Source: Tubiluchus corallicola
Lineage: Eukaryota; Priapulida; Priapulimorpha; Priapulimorphida; Tubiluchidae
DNA: 64,000 bases
Assembly: GCA_030141605.1 (NCBI GenBank)
Contig: JAQGDQ010000314.1
Span: 124,001 to 188,000, forward strand
Reading direction: 5' to 3'
The notes below the pieces were generated by a model. It saw only the letters and a list, made by a program, of their open reading frames with translations, was not told where the DNA came from and ran no database searches. Numbering within the stretch: position 1 is the stretch's first letter; each line of letters begins with the position of its first letter. A program made the position numbers and the translations under genes. Below, in pieces: positions 37,029-49,520 of the stretch.

Positions 37029-39163
37029 CTAGTCTTTGGACACTGGCACACCTGCATTGCCATAATCAATCGCTCCGTGCTCATTAAGGGTATTATCATC
37101 ACAAGTTACCGATTCCCCGTGTGGATCGCGTCCTTTTCCACTTCCCTTACTGCCACCATATCCTCCACCACCCTTATTTCCACCCATACTACCTTTACTG
37201 CCACCACTGCTTCCACCATATCCTCCACCACCTTTACTGCCACCACTGCTTCCACCATAGATATNNNNNNNNNNNNNNNNNNNNNNNNNNNNNNNNNNNN
37301 NNNNNNNNNNNNNNNNNNNNNNNNNNNNNNNNNNNNNNNNNNNNNNNNNNNNNNNNNNNNNNNNNNNNNNNNNNNNNNNNNNNNNNNNNNNNNNNNNNNN
37401 NNNNNNNNNNNNNNNNNNNNNNNNNNNNNNNNNNNNNNNNNNNNNNNNNNNNNNNNNNNNNNNNNNNNNNNNNNNNNNNNNNNNNNNNNNNNNNNNNNNN
37501 NNNNNNNNNNNNNNNNNNNNNNNNNNNNNNNNNNNNNNNNNNNNNNNNNNNNNNNNNNNNNNNNNNNNNNNNNNNNNNNNNNNNNNNNNNNNNNNNNNNN
37601 NNNNNNNNNNNNNNNNNNNNNNNNNNNNNNNNNNNNNNNNNNNNNNNNNNNNNNNNNNNNNNNNCTCCTTTCATTCCACCAGCATAACCTCCACTGCGGC
37701 CTTTCATTCTTCCTCCATAGCCTCCAGCACCTCCTTTCATCCCTCCACCATAGCCGCCTCCACTTCCTTTCATTCCACCACCATAACCTCCACCACCTCC
37801 TTTCATTCTCCCCCCACCTCCTTTCCTTCCTCCACCATAGCTGCTCCCACCTTTCATTCCACTGCCTCCTTTCATTGCTCCACCATAGCCTCCTCCACCT
37901 TTCATTCTTCCACCATAGCCACCTCCACCTCCTTTCATTCCACCACCTTTCATTCTTCCACCATAGCCTCCTCCACCTCCTTTCATTCCTCCACCATAGC
38001 CACCTCCACCACCTTTCATTCTTCCACCATAGCCGCCTCCACCTCCTTTCATTCTGCCACCATAACTTCCACCACCTTTCATTTCTCTACCTCCTTTCAT
38101 TCTTCCACCATAGCCTCCTCCACCTCCTTTCATTCTTCCACCATAGCCTCCTCCAACTCCTTTCATTCCTCCACCACCATAGCCTCCTCCACCACCTTTC
38201 ATTCCTCCACCATAGCCTCCTCCACCTCCTTTCATTCCTCCACCATAGCCGCCTCCACCTCCTTTCATTCCACCACCGTAGCCGCCTCCACCACCTTTCA
38301 TTCCTCCACCTCCTTTCATTCTTCCACCATAGCCGCCTCCACCTCCTTTCATTACACTACCATAACCTCCACCACCTTTCATTCCTCCACCTCCTTTCAT
38401 TCTTCCACCATAGCCGCCTCCACCTCCTTTCATTACACTACCATAACCTCCACCACCTTTCATTCCTCCACCTCCTTTCATTCTTCCACCATAGCCGCCT
38501 CCACCTCCTTTCATTTCTCCACCATAACCTTCTCCATCTTCTTTCATTCTTCTACCGTAGCCACCTCCACCTCCACCTCCTTTAGTACCTTTGCTCCATG
38601 TGCCACCACTGCTGTATGTGTGCACATGTGTATGAAAATCTAGATGTGCTTCTGAAATAACCTATAAAGAAAAAGATGATCAGTAATATTAACAAAAACA
38701 CTGATTACACGAATTCGTGTGTGATTGTATGTGTTATACTATACAAAATAAAAAGTTAAATTCAAAAACAAATTTGCCAGTATTCTAGGATTCTATGAGT
38801 TTTGAAAACAATGCGTGAAGTGTTCATAAGTTAAATGGGTAACATCGTTTCTTCCGTGACAATAACTCTCTCAAAAATTGTTTTCATCGAATTCGAGGAG
38901 TCGGGGCAGATTGCATTTGTAAAATACACGCGATGTTTTGTATATTTGTGTGGTAGTGAGAACGGCGTCTGGCTTTGCGACTGCTCAACCACATACATCC
39001 AGTTTCAGTAGGGTCAGGTTCCTATTCCGAACTGTATAAAAATGTTTTCAATAAAAGATGTAATTTGTTATGTCTACAATTGCATTTTGCACAGATTGAA
39101 TAAAATTACTTTTATACTTACTATTATCAGCGTTAGTGCTGAAATCACTCGGAATATTGTCAT
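37029..39163 (-). CDS. Secreted glycine-rich repeat protein 1 (GGYGGRMK type), interrupted by assembly gap
   Basis: Seen: exon 1 at 39122-39163 encodes MTIFRVISALTLII; its donor GTAAGTAT is followed by acceptor TTTATAG at 38662. Exon 2 runs from 38661 to stop TAG (37029-37031), broken by 400 N (37265-37664). It begins VISEAHLDFHTHVHTYSSGG, so the signal peptide most likely ends after SEA. The repeat is about 30 units of GGGGGYGGRMK-like sequence, basic and Met/Lys-containing. After the gap it changes to GGSSGGSKGGGGYGG and ends in a non-repetitive tail (DPHGESVTCDDNTLNEHGA..., one Cys). About 550 aa if the gap size is roughly right. Inferred: extracellular structural or adhesive protein. I recognise no family; glycine-rich shell, cuticle or silk proteins are only compositional parallels. 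Confidence 0.85.
37265..37664. other. Assembly gap (400 N) in the repeat of glycine-rich protein 1
   Basis: Exactly 400 N, a size that may be estimated. Keeping the natural frames on both sides (GGYAGGMKG before, IYGGSSGGSK after) requires a missing length divisible by three, and 400 is not. Confidence 0.95.
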
Positions 39164-41528
39164 GTTGACTGAATGACCAACCTCTTGGTGAAATACAGCA
39201 TTAAGTCAGTGCAGATCAGTCAAAGCAGCAGGATTACAGTATTTCAGTCCAAGCGCACCAGTGCCTGGGCAAAAGGACATACCATAATTTCACAAGAGAT
39301 TTAAACTAAGAATAGCATAATTATATATATCCTTGCAAAATCTCAAACTGTGCTGATTCACAATTTACAGTGTCAAATCTATTCCAGAATCCAGAGATTG
39401 CAGACTCAGATCAGACTCGATTTGCTTCATTAACGTGGGTCGCAATACAGACTGAACTTTTGCAGGAATTCGGACTGTGTAATGTCAACTAAGTACGACA
39501 TGGAAAGTGTCTTGGTCGCTGTTCTGCCTAATAAGAAAAATGTGTATTAAAAACAATAAAGAACGCAGTGATGCACAAATGTGCGCTTTTAAATTCTCTG
39601 TAATGAATGCAAACATCTGTCTAGACGTGGTCAGTCTGCATAAACTGGACGTACTCGGTACAGAATTGGTACAGACCGAGTTTAGACTCAAACCTTTAAA
39701 TTGTGAACGGAGTATACGATACCTATAACAGACAAAAGGATTGTGGTCACAGGAGACCTGGCTGCACAACTGGTCCCGGTCTTATCCTTATGCGTGCTGA
39801 TTCTGCATGGTGCAGTGAGAAATCTACTTGTCTGATTTAGTGAAGTTTGTTTCTAGAACTTAAAAAAACCGTTTGCAGCTACTCCAGTACACGCCGCCAA
39901 AATTCACTTTACTCTGTACAGGACAGGTATTCCACCACAACATGTAGATGATTTCAAGTTATAATCCTTATTCAAATGTTGCTAAAAACAATGTAAAAGT
40001 TCAGAAATTTTGATGATAGACTTGCGACATTAATACCAGCCTTTCTGTTAACTGGCTAGTCTAAACACCTCTTGAACAGTTTTCTACTCTGTGTCAGCTC
40101 TCTTCTTTCCTGAGGATCGAGTTGAGTTCAAAACACGTAAAAAGAAACATTACCAGAAATCACTAGATAAGAAGTTGCCTGTGCCCATATTATCTGCCAG
40201 AATTTCAAGGCAATATTATAATTATTATCATGCTATTCTCCAAAATTTACAAAATGCAATCATAAACAGTTTTTAACAACTATAATAATTATTACAGATG
40301 AAATTAAAGAACAAGCCACGGATTTGACAGCGGATTGCACACTTGTGTCACGTTATTCAAGGTACCTAGTTCGATCGTGCCTACACTGCCTGTATGTGCT
40401 ATAATAAGAATACATAGAACACCATGGGGATTTACATCAACCATGTTAATCCATGATTGGCAAGGCAATAATGACCTATTTTGTTTGTTGTTTACTTTTC
40501 ACGTAATAGTACAATAATTACCGTGCAATTGAGCGCTGTCTGCAGTTATAATTCTTGCAATTATACAAGATAGACACGCATCCCAATGACAGTGTGTTCC
40601 AATAAGCTATTAATCCCCGTGTACTTGGCTTGCTCTACGCAATAACTGATTGTAAACTTCTAGACTTGTAGAATGTGAACTTGTAATTCACGGGTAAATG
40701 CTAATACCCACTTTGTAGGTTGTCTTTGCTTTATCTGCTTTAATCATTTGCACCTCTCTTCTCAGCTGCTTCTTCATTATCGCCGCCGTCGTCATCACCA
40801 TTTTTATCGTTATCATCCTCGTCATCCTCATCATCATTATCATCGTCATCAACATAAAAGAACAAGCTTACCAACAAGTTTATTGTTTTATTGTGGTCAT
40901 TATCATTGGCGTTTTGATTATAATTATTGCTGCTAATAAGAAAATAAGTATGATGTATAAGTAATAAATGAGTATTATTTTGCATTGATGCCGTTTAAGA
41001 AAATATAAACTTATAACAAATAGAATTAACACCAAAAGTAAAGCTTTATTTACAAAAACCCACAGCACTATTTTATTATTTACACAACAACAAGCACAAA
41101 GTAAAACAGCACGACTTTGTTGGTGCTTCCTTTCTGTTGCCAGTAGATGGCACCACGCGTATTACATAACAAAGTGTTTATAACACAATGTGTTCGCAAC
41201 AATGCAATCCATAAAAATAACTGTCAAACATAAGATTAACACTAAGATCACAAATCTGAAAACAATCTGAATAACAAAGAGAAAAGTGACAATAATATCA
41301 GTGTTTAATAACTAGTTTTTGAATTCATGATTTCTACCACCCAGTTGCTTATATTAAAAGGGAAATAAAAATGGATGTCACGTGCATTAACTAGGAATTA
41401 TTTTGCAGTATACGTGCAAATAAATCAATAACACAACGCCTTTGCCCTTGTACAAACATTTTTCATTTTCACGTTTAGGTGAAGATTTCCCATATTATCA
41501 CTGGGATGATGCCAGCTTTGGGTATCAA
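39164..41528. other. Intergenic interval between the two glycine-rich genes
   Basis: Contains the putative promoter of glycine-rich gene 1 (a TATA-like ATATATAT at about 39325 on the minus strand), a CAT-type microsatellite (40780-40860) and, near 41045-41050, the AATAAA (minus strand) for gene 2. Small open frames at 39485-39769 overlap on both strands and look like chance. Confidence 0.5.
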
Positions 41529-43580
41529 CTACCAACTGCTACCATATCCTCCTCCACCACTGCTGCCGCCATATCCTCCTCCTCCACTGCTGCCACCATA
41601 TCCTCCTCCACCACTGCTGCCACCATATCCTCCTCCTCCACTGCTGCCACCATATCCTCCTCCACCACTGCTGCCACCATATCCTCCTCCTCCACTGCTG
41701 CTACCATATCCTCCTCCACCACTGCTGCCACCATAGCCTCCACCTCCGCCACCACTTCCTCCATAGCCTCCACTTCCACTACCACTGCTACCATACCCTC
41801 CTCCACCACTGCTGCCACCATATCCACTTCCTCCGCTGCTGCCACCATAGCCTCCACTTCCTCCACTGCTGCTACCATATCCTCCTCCACCACTGTTGCC
41901 GCCATATCCTCCACCTCCACTGCTGCTACCATATCCTCCTCCTCCACCTCCACTGCTGCTACCATATCCTCCTCCTCCACTGCTGCTACCATATCCTGCT
42001 CCACTACTGCTGCCACCATATCCTCCTCCTCCTCCACTGCTGCTACCATATCCTCCTCCACCACTGCTGCCACCATATCCTCCTCCTCCACTGCTGCTAC
42101 CATATCCTCCTCCACCACTGCTGCCACCATAGCCTCCACCTCCACCACCACTGCTGCCACCATATCCACTTCCTCCGCTGCTGCCACCATAGCCTCCACT
42201 TCCTCCACTGCTGCCGCCATACCCTCCTCCACCACTGCTGCCACCATATCCACCACCTCCACTGCTGCCGCCATATCCTCCACCTCCACTGCTTCCACCA
42301 TATCCTCCTCCTCCTCCACTGCTGCCACCATATCCTCCTCCTCCTCCACTGCTGCCACCATATCCCCCTCCTCCTCCACTGCTGCCGCCATACCCTCCTC
42401 CACCACTGCTGCCACCATATCCACTTCCTCCGCTGCTGCCACCATAGCCTCCACTTCCTCCACTGCTACCACCATATCCACCTCCTCCACTGCTTCCACC
42501 ATATCCTCCTCCTCCTCCACTGCTGCCACCATATCCTCCTCCTCCTCCACTGCTGCCACCATATCCTCCTCCTCCTCCACTGCTGCCACCATATCCCCCT
42601 CCTCCTCCACTGCTGCCACCATAGCCTCCTCCACCACTGCTGCCACCATAGCCTCCACCACTGCTGCCACCATATCCACCTCCACCACTGCTGCCACCAT
42701 ATCCTCCACCTCCACTGCTGCGACCATATCCTCCTCCTCCACTGCTGCCACCATATCCTCCTCCACCACTGCTGCCACCATATCCTCCTCCTCCTCCACT
42801 GCTGCCACCATATCCTCCTCCACCACTGCTGCCACCATATCCTCCTCCACCACTGCTGCCACCATAGCCTCCTCCACCACTGCTGCCGCCATATCCTCCT
42901 CCACCACTGCTGCCACTATGTCCTCCTCCACTACTGCCGCCATATCCTCCTCCACCACTGCTGCCACCATATCCTCCTCCTCCACTGCTGCCACCATGTC
43001 CTCCACCACTGCTGCCACCATATCCTCCTCCACCACTGCTGCCACCATATCCTCCTCCACCACGTTTTCGTTGTCTTCCTCCTCCTCCGCTAGTTCTTCT
43101 TCTACCATAACCTCCTCCTCCTCCACTACTACCACCATGTCCTCCGCCACCACTCCTGCTGCCGTATCCTCCCCCTCCTCCACTTCTCCTTCTGCTGCCA
43201 CCGCCTTGTGGTCCAGCCATTGTAACCTGTGAAATTTGCAGACACAGTGTTGATATCGGAATAATGATGAAAATGTAATGGAGTTAAAGAAAACTGTGCT
43301 AAGTTGCTTGAAATTAAATCATGCTAAAGTAATTCGCGGACGTAATAGGGGGACCATTACTGCGCAAACTATAGTGTATATTTTTTGCAAAACAAAAAAT
43401 TACCTTTTGCGCCACGCCAGTTTTTAAAAACACAACGTCAACAACTAAAGAGCCGTGTTTAAATTTTGAGTATCAGACATTCAAAAAATGTCAGACATTC
43501 AAAGAAGATGTAAATAAAAGTTCATTATTACTTACAGATATTAGCACTACGGCTAGTAAGATCAGAACAGCAGTCCGCAT
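41529..43580 (-). CDS. Secreted glycine-rich repeat protein 2 (GGGGYGGSS type)
   Basis: Seen: exon 1 at 43536-43580 encodes MRTAVLILLAVVLIS with donor GTAAGT. Exon 2 runs from 43226 (acceptor TTCACAG) to TAG at 41529-41531, 565 codons, in phase 0. The joined start LLAVVLISVTMAGPQ is a textbook signal peptide with cleavage after TMA. The mature protein has a short basic head (GSRRRSGG, YGRRRTSG, RQRKRGG) and then about 50 units of GGGGYGGSS, almost uncharged, ending GYGSSW. Total 580 aa. Same exon plan and orientation as the neighbour 2.9 kb downstream, so probably a tandem paralogue. Inferred: Tyr-bearing, flexible extracellular matrix, coating or adhesive protein. The long frames open on the other strand and in the shifted frame come from the stop-free repeat. 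Confidence 0.9.
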
Positions 43581-44135
43581 ACTGGAAGATTTTTCAATTG
43601 TGTAGTCGTTCAAAAATATCCAAAATCTTGAAATTATATCTGAAAAAAGATATTATATCTGAAATTACACCTGTCACAGTTCACTATGCAAGATCAAAAT
43701 TAGCACCATAATTTTTATCTCGAGCAAAATAGTTCATTTTATTACATGGTTTAGTTAGCTGCCTTTTACTGCTATAAAGTCAAATGCTTTTTCATATTCT
43801 TTCTACCCTGCCAGTCTGTATATTACTTACCTTTCTTCCTATAAGTACTCTGTAGGACCCTCTTCACAAAGGACCCTCTTCCTATATCTCTCTTCCTATA
43901 GATACCAGGTCCTTAATCACTTTCCCCTGTTAGCTGAAGGTACTCGCAAGTCATCTGCATGCATAGCCACTTTGATAGGCAACGCGCATAGACACCAGAC
44001 GGCGGAAAATAGGAGGAAAAAAACACAGAGCATGACAGGTAGATAAACGCAAAAGAAGTGAAAACGAAAAACAACATTTTGCCATACAACTTACAGCAGC
44101 ATGAAAATGGGGTTTCGCGTTTGTAACATCTTCTT

Positions 44136-44200
44136 CGTCATCATCATCGTCACTATCGCCATCCTCATCATCATCTAGTCGTCATCGTCTTTATCTTTAT

Positions 44201-44240
<40 letters not shown>

Positions 44241-44275
44241 GTCGTCATCACATCATCATCATCATCATCATCAAC
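44136..44275. repeat. CAT/CGT trinucleotide microsatellite
   Basis: Nearly uninterrupted CAT units with CGT variants. Confidence 0.9.
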
Positions 44276-47200
44276 ACCGTCTTCACAACCACTTTCATAT
44301 TTATGAACAAACCCAGATATTCGTATTTCTTCGCCAATGTTCTCGTAAAAAACGCAGAAAACATCTTTTGCTGCTCATTTTAGTTTTTAATTAGAGTTAT
44401 GGTACATTACAACCTTTCTCTTTCAACTTTTGGTGCAAGACTTTCTCGACTTTTTGCCAAGTTAGTTTTGCCAAATAAGTTTTGTTATTCACTTGGCTAC
44501 TTCAACAAAAATTGCAGTCGAATGAAAAATAAAAAGTTATTGATGACTATGGCATTCTGTTCCTTAAGCAAAAAATACAAACGTAATTTTTGTTATTCAT
44601 ATAAAAAGTAAATCTGATAGAGCTGGTACAAGCTATAGAAATAATCCTTAAACACGATAGCTTAAAAAAGAATGAAAAGCAAAAATCACTGTAGTAATTT
44701 GCAACAAATGTTTACTTACATTATATGATTTAGAGCATCAGCTTTCTCGTATCGGATATCGTCGACTAGAAAAATTCACAAACTCTTTACTTTCATCACA
44801 GGTTAACACCTGTGAGTTTCTCTGATAAAATTCTTTGATCTGCAGCCGATCTCCGATTAAAAGCTATAGCTGGACCAATGTGACCCATTTTTATATCCAA
44901 TTCTTCGGCTTTGTTCAAATGCTTCAATTAGAGATTGAAAGATTTCTGCTCCGTATCAAAGCTGCATAATGTTATTGTTGCCGTTGAATTCAAGGGCAGC
45001 TCCAGGTTTATTTTGCAAGAGCACTGCGAGTATTCTAAACAAGCTGTGAGTAGTCCCGAGCGAGGTCGTGGACAAGGAGTTAGTTCTTAGCGTTCGTCAG
45101 AGCAGTATCGTGTCAAGAGGAGTTACTGGACCAACAGTAGATTACTAGATGCTCAGCGGGGTAGAAGTCGCTCACCTCCTTACGCTATCGGAGATTCATG
45201 ATAAGATAACGTTCTCTTACTGTGCCAGTGACAAAGAACCGTCCGTTTTAAGTGGGCACCCTGCGAAACAGACCGCCATCTTCAAGCTGGGACGTTCGAT
45301 TGTGATTATAATTTAAATCCTTAATTCTTGCATGATTATGATAAATTTCGTCTCGTCTGGAGTTATTTAGCTAACAATTTACCTGCAAAGTGAAGGCCGC
45401 TTAAATTAAACCATATAATGCAAGATAAGGAGAGATTAGATAAGGAGAGATTTAGTCGATTATTGAGGGGTGGGCTCAACATGTTGCTTGGTTAAAATGA
45501 ATTGTGAGCGAGAATTCTGAGCGCATAATTTTTTTTTAGTTTGTCAACAAAATGTTTTAATAGATGGGAATGTTCTAAATATTTATTATAGAGTGATTTC
45601 GAAGTCTCGGTTCCTAAACGTCTCTTTCTTTAACGTCTGTTTTGCTGTTGCTCATTCCAAGTGGCCTCCCATTCCGTGAAATAAGGTATCAAGGTCATTA
45701 TTGAGCGGGTGGTTGTCGTATTGGCAGACTGGAGAGAAAACTGTAAATACAGAAAACGACAAAAAGACAGATAATTATCACAAGAAGGACTAGTATAGTT
45801 CTTAAAAACCAGGTTTACGAGAATTTACTTTTACTTATAGATAATCCTTGTTAATGCTGGTTCTTTAAGACGAATCAGTAAGGACACCAACTTTTGAATT
45901 AAACTGCCATTACAAAGATAAGATTTGTGAGCAGTAAATGTCATTTTTAATGAGTTGCAATATTTAAACTTTAGTGCGTTAAACGTTATCTGTATCACAT
46001 GCTGCATTATTTAGCTAATTCTATTTTGTATAATTGCAGTAATATGTAAATTTTATTGTACGGTCAACAAACCTGTTATAATTTATCTACTTTTGGAAGA
46101 CAAAACTTATTTAAATGAATGCTGTTGGTGGGCACTTCTAAGGTTTGTTAGAAGTGTCAGACAGTATAGTGTACTGGGTTAGATCTGGCCACACGCCAAA
46201 TCAGCAATATCGCATCGATGTTTTAAAAATCCTCACAGAAAGCCAAGGAACTCTGTCGCGTTGACTAGTCTATTACCATAATCTAATCAAAACAGTCGTA
46301 CCATCAGCAATTCTTTTTAAAACTAATAAATTTCAAGTTTATTATCAATTGAGCCGTAGGCTGTAACACACGCAATATTTATAAATATTTATGAATGAAG
46401 ACATATCTATAACCAATAGCAGTTTGCAGTTTTTTTAGTAGTGTCAATCACAATTTGCATTTACAGCGACACAAGTAACGTCTTTTCATGCATTGTCACT
46501 ATTGTTGTCATTAAGAATTAATCTGTGTTAACAAGTTTGATGAACACATTGCAATTCCAGCATAAGACTATAAGCTAACGGCACAGCCTGCAAATCATAA
46601 GACAGCACTAGGCAATCAGTGAGACATTTCTGTATGATCATATTAAAATTACAGACATTAGTACAGATCACGTTAGATAATAATGAATAATAATTTTATA
46701 TTACAAAAAGAAATGTGGTGCCCTACATTGTCGGTTATGGTAAGCGAACGTATACATGACCTGCAAGTAGAACGCAAGTAGAATCTTAATATGAAATGAA
46801 TCTGTAATAGGCCTATATTTTGCTAATGCTAGAAACGTTTGCTCGTCCTGTAAGACTTATAAAGAATTTAGAGGTTCATTTCCACGTTTATTGATTGTGG
46901 GCTTCTATTTTTCTACATATACATTCTTCAATTACGCCACTTTTCTTCCTTTTTTTTATATATCTTACTGCGTCTTTCCTTTCCCCCATTTTTATTTGTT
47001 TTTTCACATTGTACAAAATTATTTTTTATAATTTTCATAGATCATTGGCGCTTATAATTTACAGGAGATCTCCACAGATAATTAGTTAACAGGTTTAGGC
47101 GACAGTGCGTGACTCCATGTTGTCAACAGAAAAGACGGTAGTTAGGCACCCCGATTGGCAATGGCAACAACTGCGGTAACGACTAATCACCAGCTAATTT

Positions 47201-48541
47201 ATTCATTCATGATGACAGTTCAATATTTTTACTGACGGTCTTTGTCCTCTGCCGCTACTGTAAACCAAACTGTTGTCATAAGCTACACACGAGATTAGGA
47301 CTGATTGCAAACCTTGGATTTTATTTTGTTCACGGATTTTAAAAGGTAAGTATGCTTTTTGCGTCACTTTGCGTGTAAGATAAGCAGGTTGGGGCAAACA
47401 GTTACTATCATGTCTACTTCGTTTCCGTAGACATGTGTACGAACAAGACCACAAAAGCCAAGTGCAATTTAAGTTCTCTAGTATGTGTCTGTTTTTTTCG
47501 ATGGAAGAAATTTTCCTTTGATTGGACTTTGACAGTATACTTTGGAATCTTATATTGAATTGGGTGACGTTACGTTTAGTCTGAATATTGCCGTTTATCA
47601 GTCGGCTTTTTATAAAGATCTATCACCTTAGAATTTAACTTTAATATCAAAAGAGGTTACTTCTGAAGCAGAAATCGCAAAATTCACTTTTGCGTTCTCG
47701 TTAACATTACCAAAAAAACTCAACAAATGAATAGAGTTCCAATCTACACTTGACCAAATTCCAAAAATGTCATCAATCTCAAGTTGCTTCCCGCAAGATT
47801 GTGTGCCCTTCTGATCTACTATATTCATGCAAAATTTTCAAACAATGATGTAATATCTGCAATACCTGCACTAGTCAAGCGTGACATGATTATTTGGTGG
47901 TAGATCTAAATCTCTGAGCTTAGGAATGAAGTCTCTAACGAAATAAGAGCGTTGTCGGAGTTAAGGCACTCGTCAACACAAGTACAAATAGAAATAATTA
48001 CAGTAAGATTATTAAAAGCAAATTTAATAAGACGTCAAAGCCAAGGTTTTTTTTGGATTTTCAGAAGCGTATGGAATACAGTTGTTCTGGCTGATCTTAA
48101 TTAACTAAAATTACGGAGAAATTGTCAGTCAGCTGCACAAAGAATAATAATGTGTTTGATTCTCTTTTTCATTCTTGCAAGTCTGTTACTCCGATGATTA
48201 TAGCCTAAGTGATGCAGGCCTAAAATTAATTCGTTTCCTCAAATTACTCTAGCTTCTCCTTTGTCTGATTGTTTAATCACAATGTGAAAACCTGTTCTTC
48301 TGTTCTCTTGATGTTGCATTCTGTTAATCTTTAATTGACTAAATCTAAATTTACTAAATGTAAATTATTAAGGGCAAATCCGTCTAGCTACATATGCATT
48401 AGATGTACCTATTTTGCAGATGATTATACATTAGATACATTTCTAACAATGTGAACGCAGTAATTTTAATATTCTAAATTTTTGGTTGGTTACAAGTAAA
48501 CCGATTTCCGCTATTTCTGTTTTATTTAGCACTTTAATTGA

Positions 48542-48757
48542 TTATAATTCACACATATTGTAGCACGTATATACGCACTTATAATTCACACATATTGTAG
48601 CACTTATATACGCACTTATAATTCACACATATTGTAGCACTTATATACGCACTTATAATTCACACATATTGTAGCACTTATATACGCACTTATAATTCAC
48701 ACATATTGTAGCACTTATACACGCACTTATAATTCACACATATTATAGCACTTATAT
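48542..48757 (+). repeat. 37-bp minisatellite, about 5.8 copies
   Basis: Unit begins TTATAATTCACACATATTGT and ends ATACGCAC. Five full copies start at 48542, 48579, 48616, 48653 and 48690; the sixth is partial. Copies differ by one or two bases. Confidence 0.95.
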
Positions 48758-49520
48758 GTATTTAACGCATTATGCGGCTAGTTTATTAGAAACAGGCGTA
48801 CACTGTTTTATGACATGTGAATTTTTGCAAATTTAAGGCCATTACTTTTTAATTCTTATTTTACATTGTAGGTATTCCTCACCGGTGCGGATGCGTATAT
48901 ATTTATGCGTCTGTGCTTTGCAATTATGTCTTTAGCTTCCGATAATGGAATTAATGGAAAGATTTTCCGAAATAAATTTTTACTAAACCTGGCACTAGAT
49001 GAAAAATATTTCATTTGTATGAACTGTTTTTACTCTGTAATGCTTATCATTTGTTTAAAAATGCCCTCATTTTATTTCTTATTTTGTTCATCAAAATTAG
49101 TTGCTTCATTGTGTTAAATTTACCTAAATATCCTTACCAATAGAAAATAGGTTTTTGCGGAAGATTGTTCACCACTAATTGCCTCTGTTAGTAAGTAACA
49201 CAGACTAATACGAACAATGGAGAAGTTTGTTAACATTATTGTTTTTTTATTTTTTTCCAAACACGTTCCAACTTGTAGGCGAATAATCATTGAAAATGCT
49301 CAGTCATTGGTAATTAAATTAGTAGTAAATTAATTAAAAAGTACACCAACCACTAACCTAATTATTTTTTATACATTTTGTCTTGGTCTGTTATAGATGA
49401 TGGACATTAGTTACATCAAAACATCAAGAACGTAGTATTTGGCGACCGTCATAATCATCAAGTGAATACAAAATTCATTTGAAATAATTGTATCCAAGAA
49501 ACAGCAGACGGACAACTTCA

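Larger units (their letters stand above)
43581..49520. other. Gene-poor interval
   Basis: No coding exon I can defend. Holds a CAT-type microsatellite (44136-44275) and the 37-bp minisatellite (48542-48757). It should also contain the promoter of glycine-rich gene 2 just above 43580, but only a weak TATA-like ACTTTATAG (about 43778, minus) is visible. Confidence 0.45.

Noticed and set aside
36912-38585. 557-codon His/Leu/Ser frame on the + strand across the gap
   Set aside because: Antisense of the glycine-rich protein 1 repeat, and its continuity depends on the arbitrary gap length.
41525-43201. 558-codon acidic Glu/Val/Met frame on the minus strand
   Set aside because: Shifted frame of the same repeat, without a signal peptide or start exon.
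41442-43232. 596-codon Ser/Thr/Ala frame on the + strand (mucin-like)
   Set aside because: It is the exact antisense of the glycine-rich protein 2 repeat. The minus frame has a signal peptide, splice sites and a clean stop; this one has none.
48542-48757. CRISPR-like array
   Set aside because: Copies are head-to-tail with no unique spacers, in animal nuclear DNA; it is a minisatellite.
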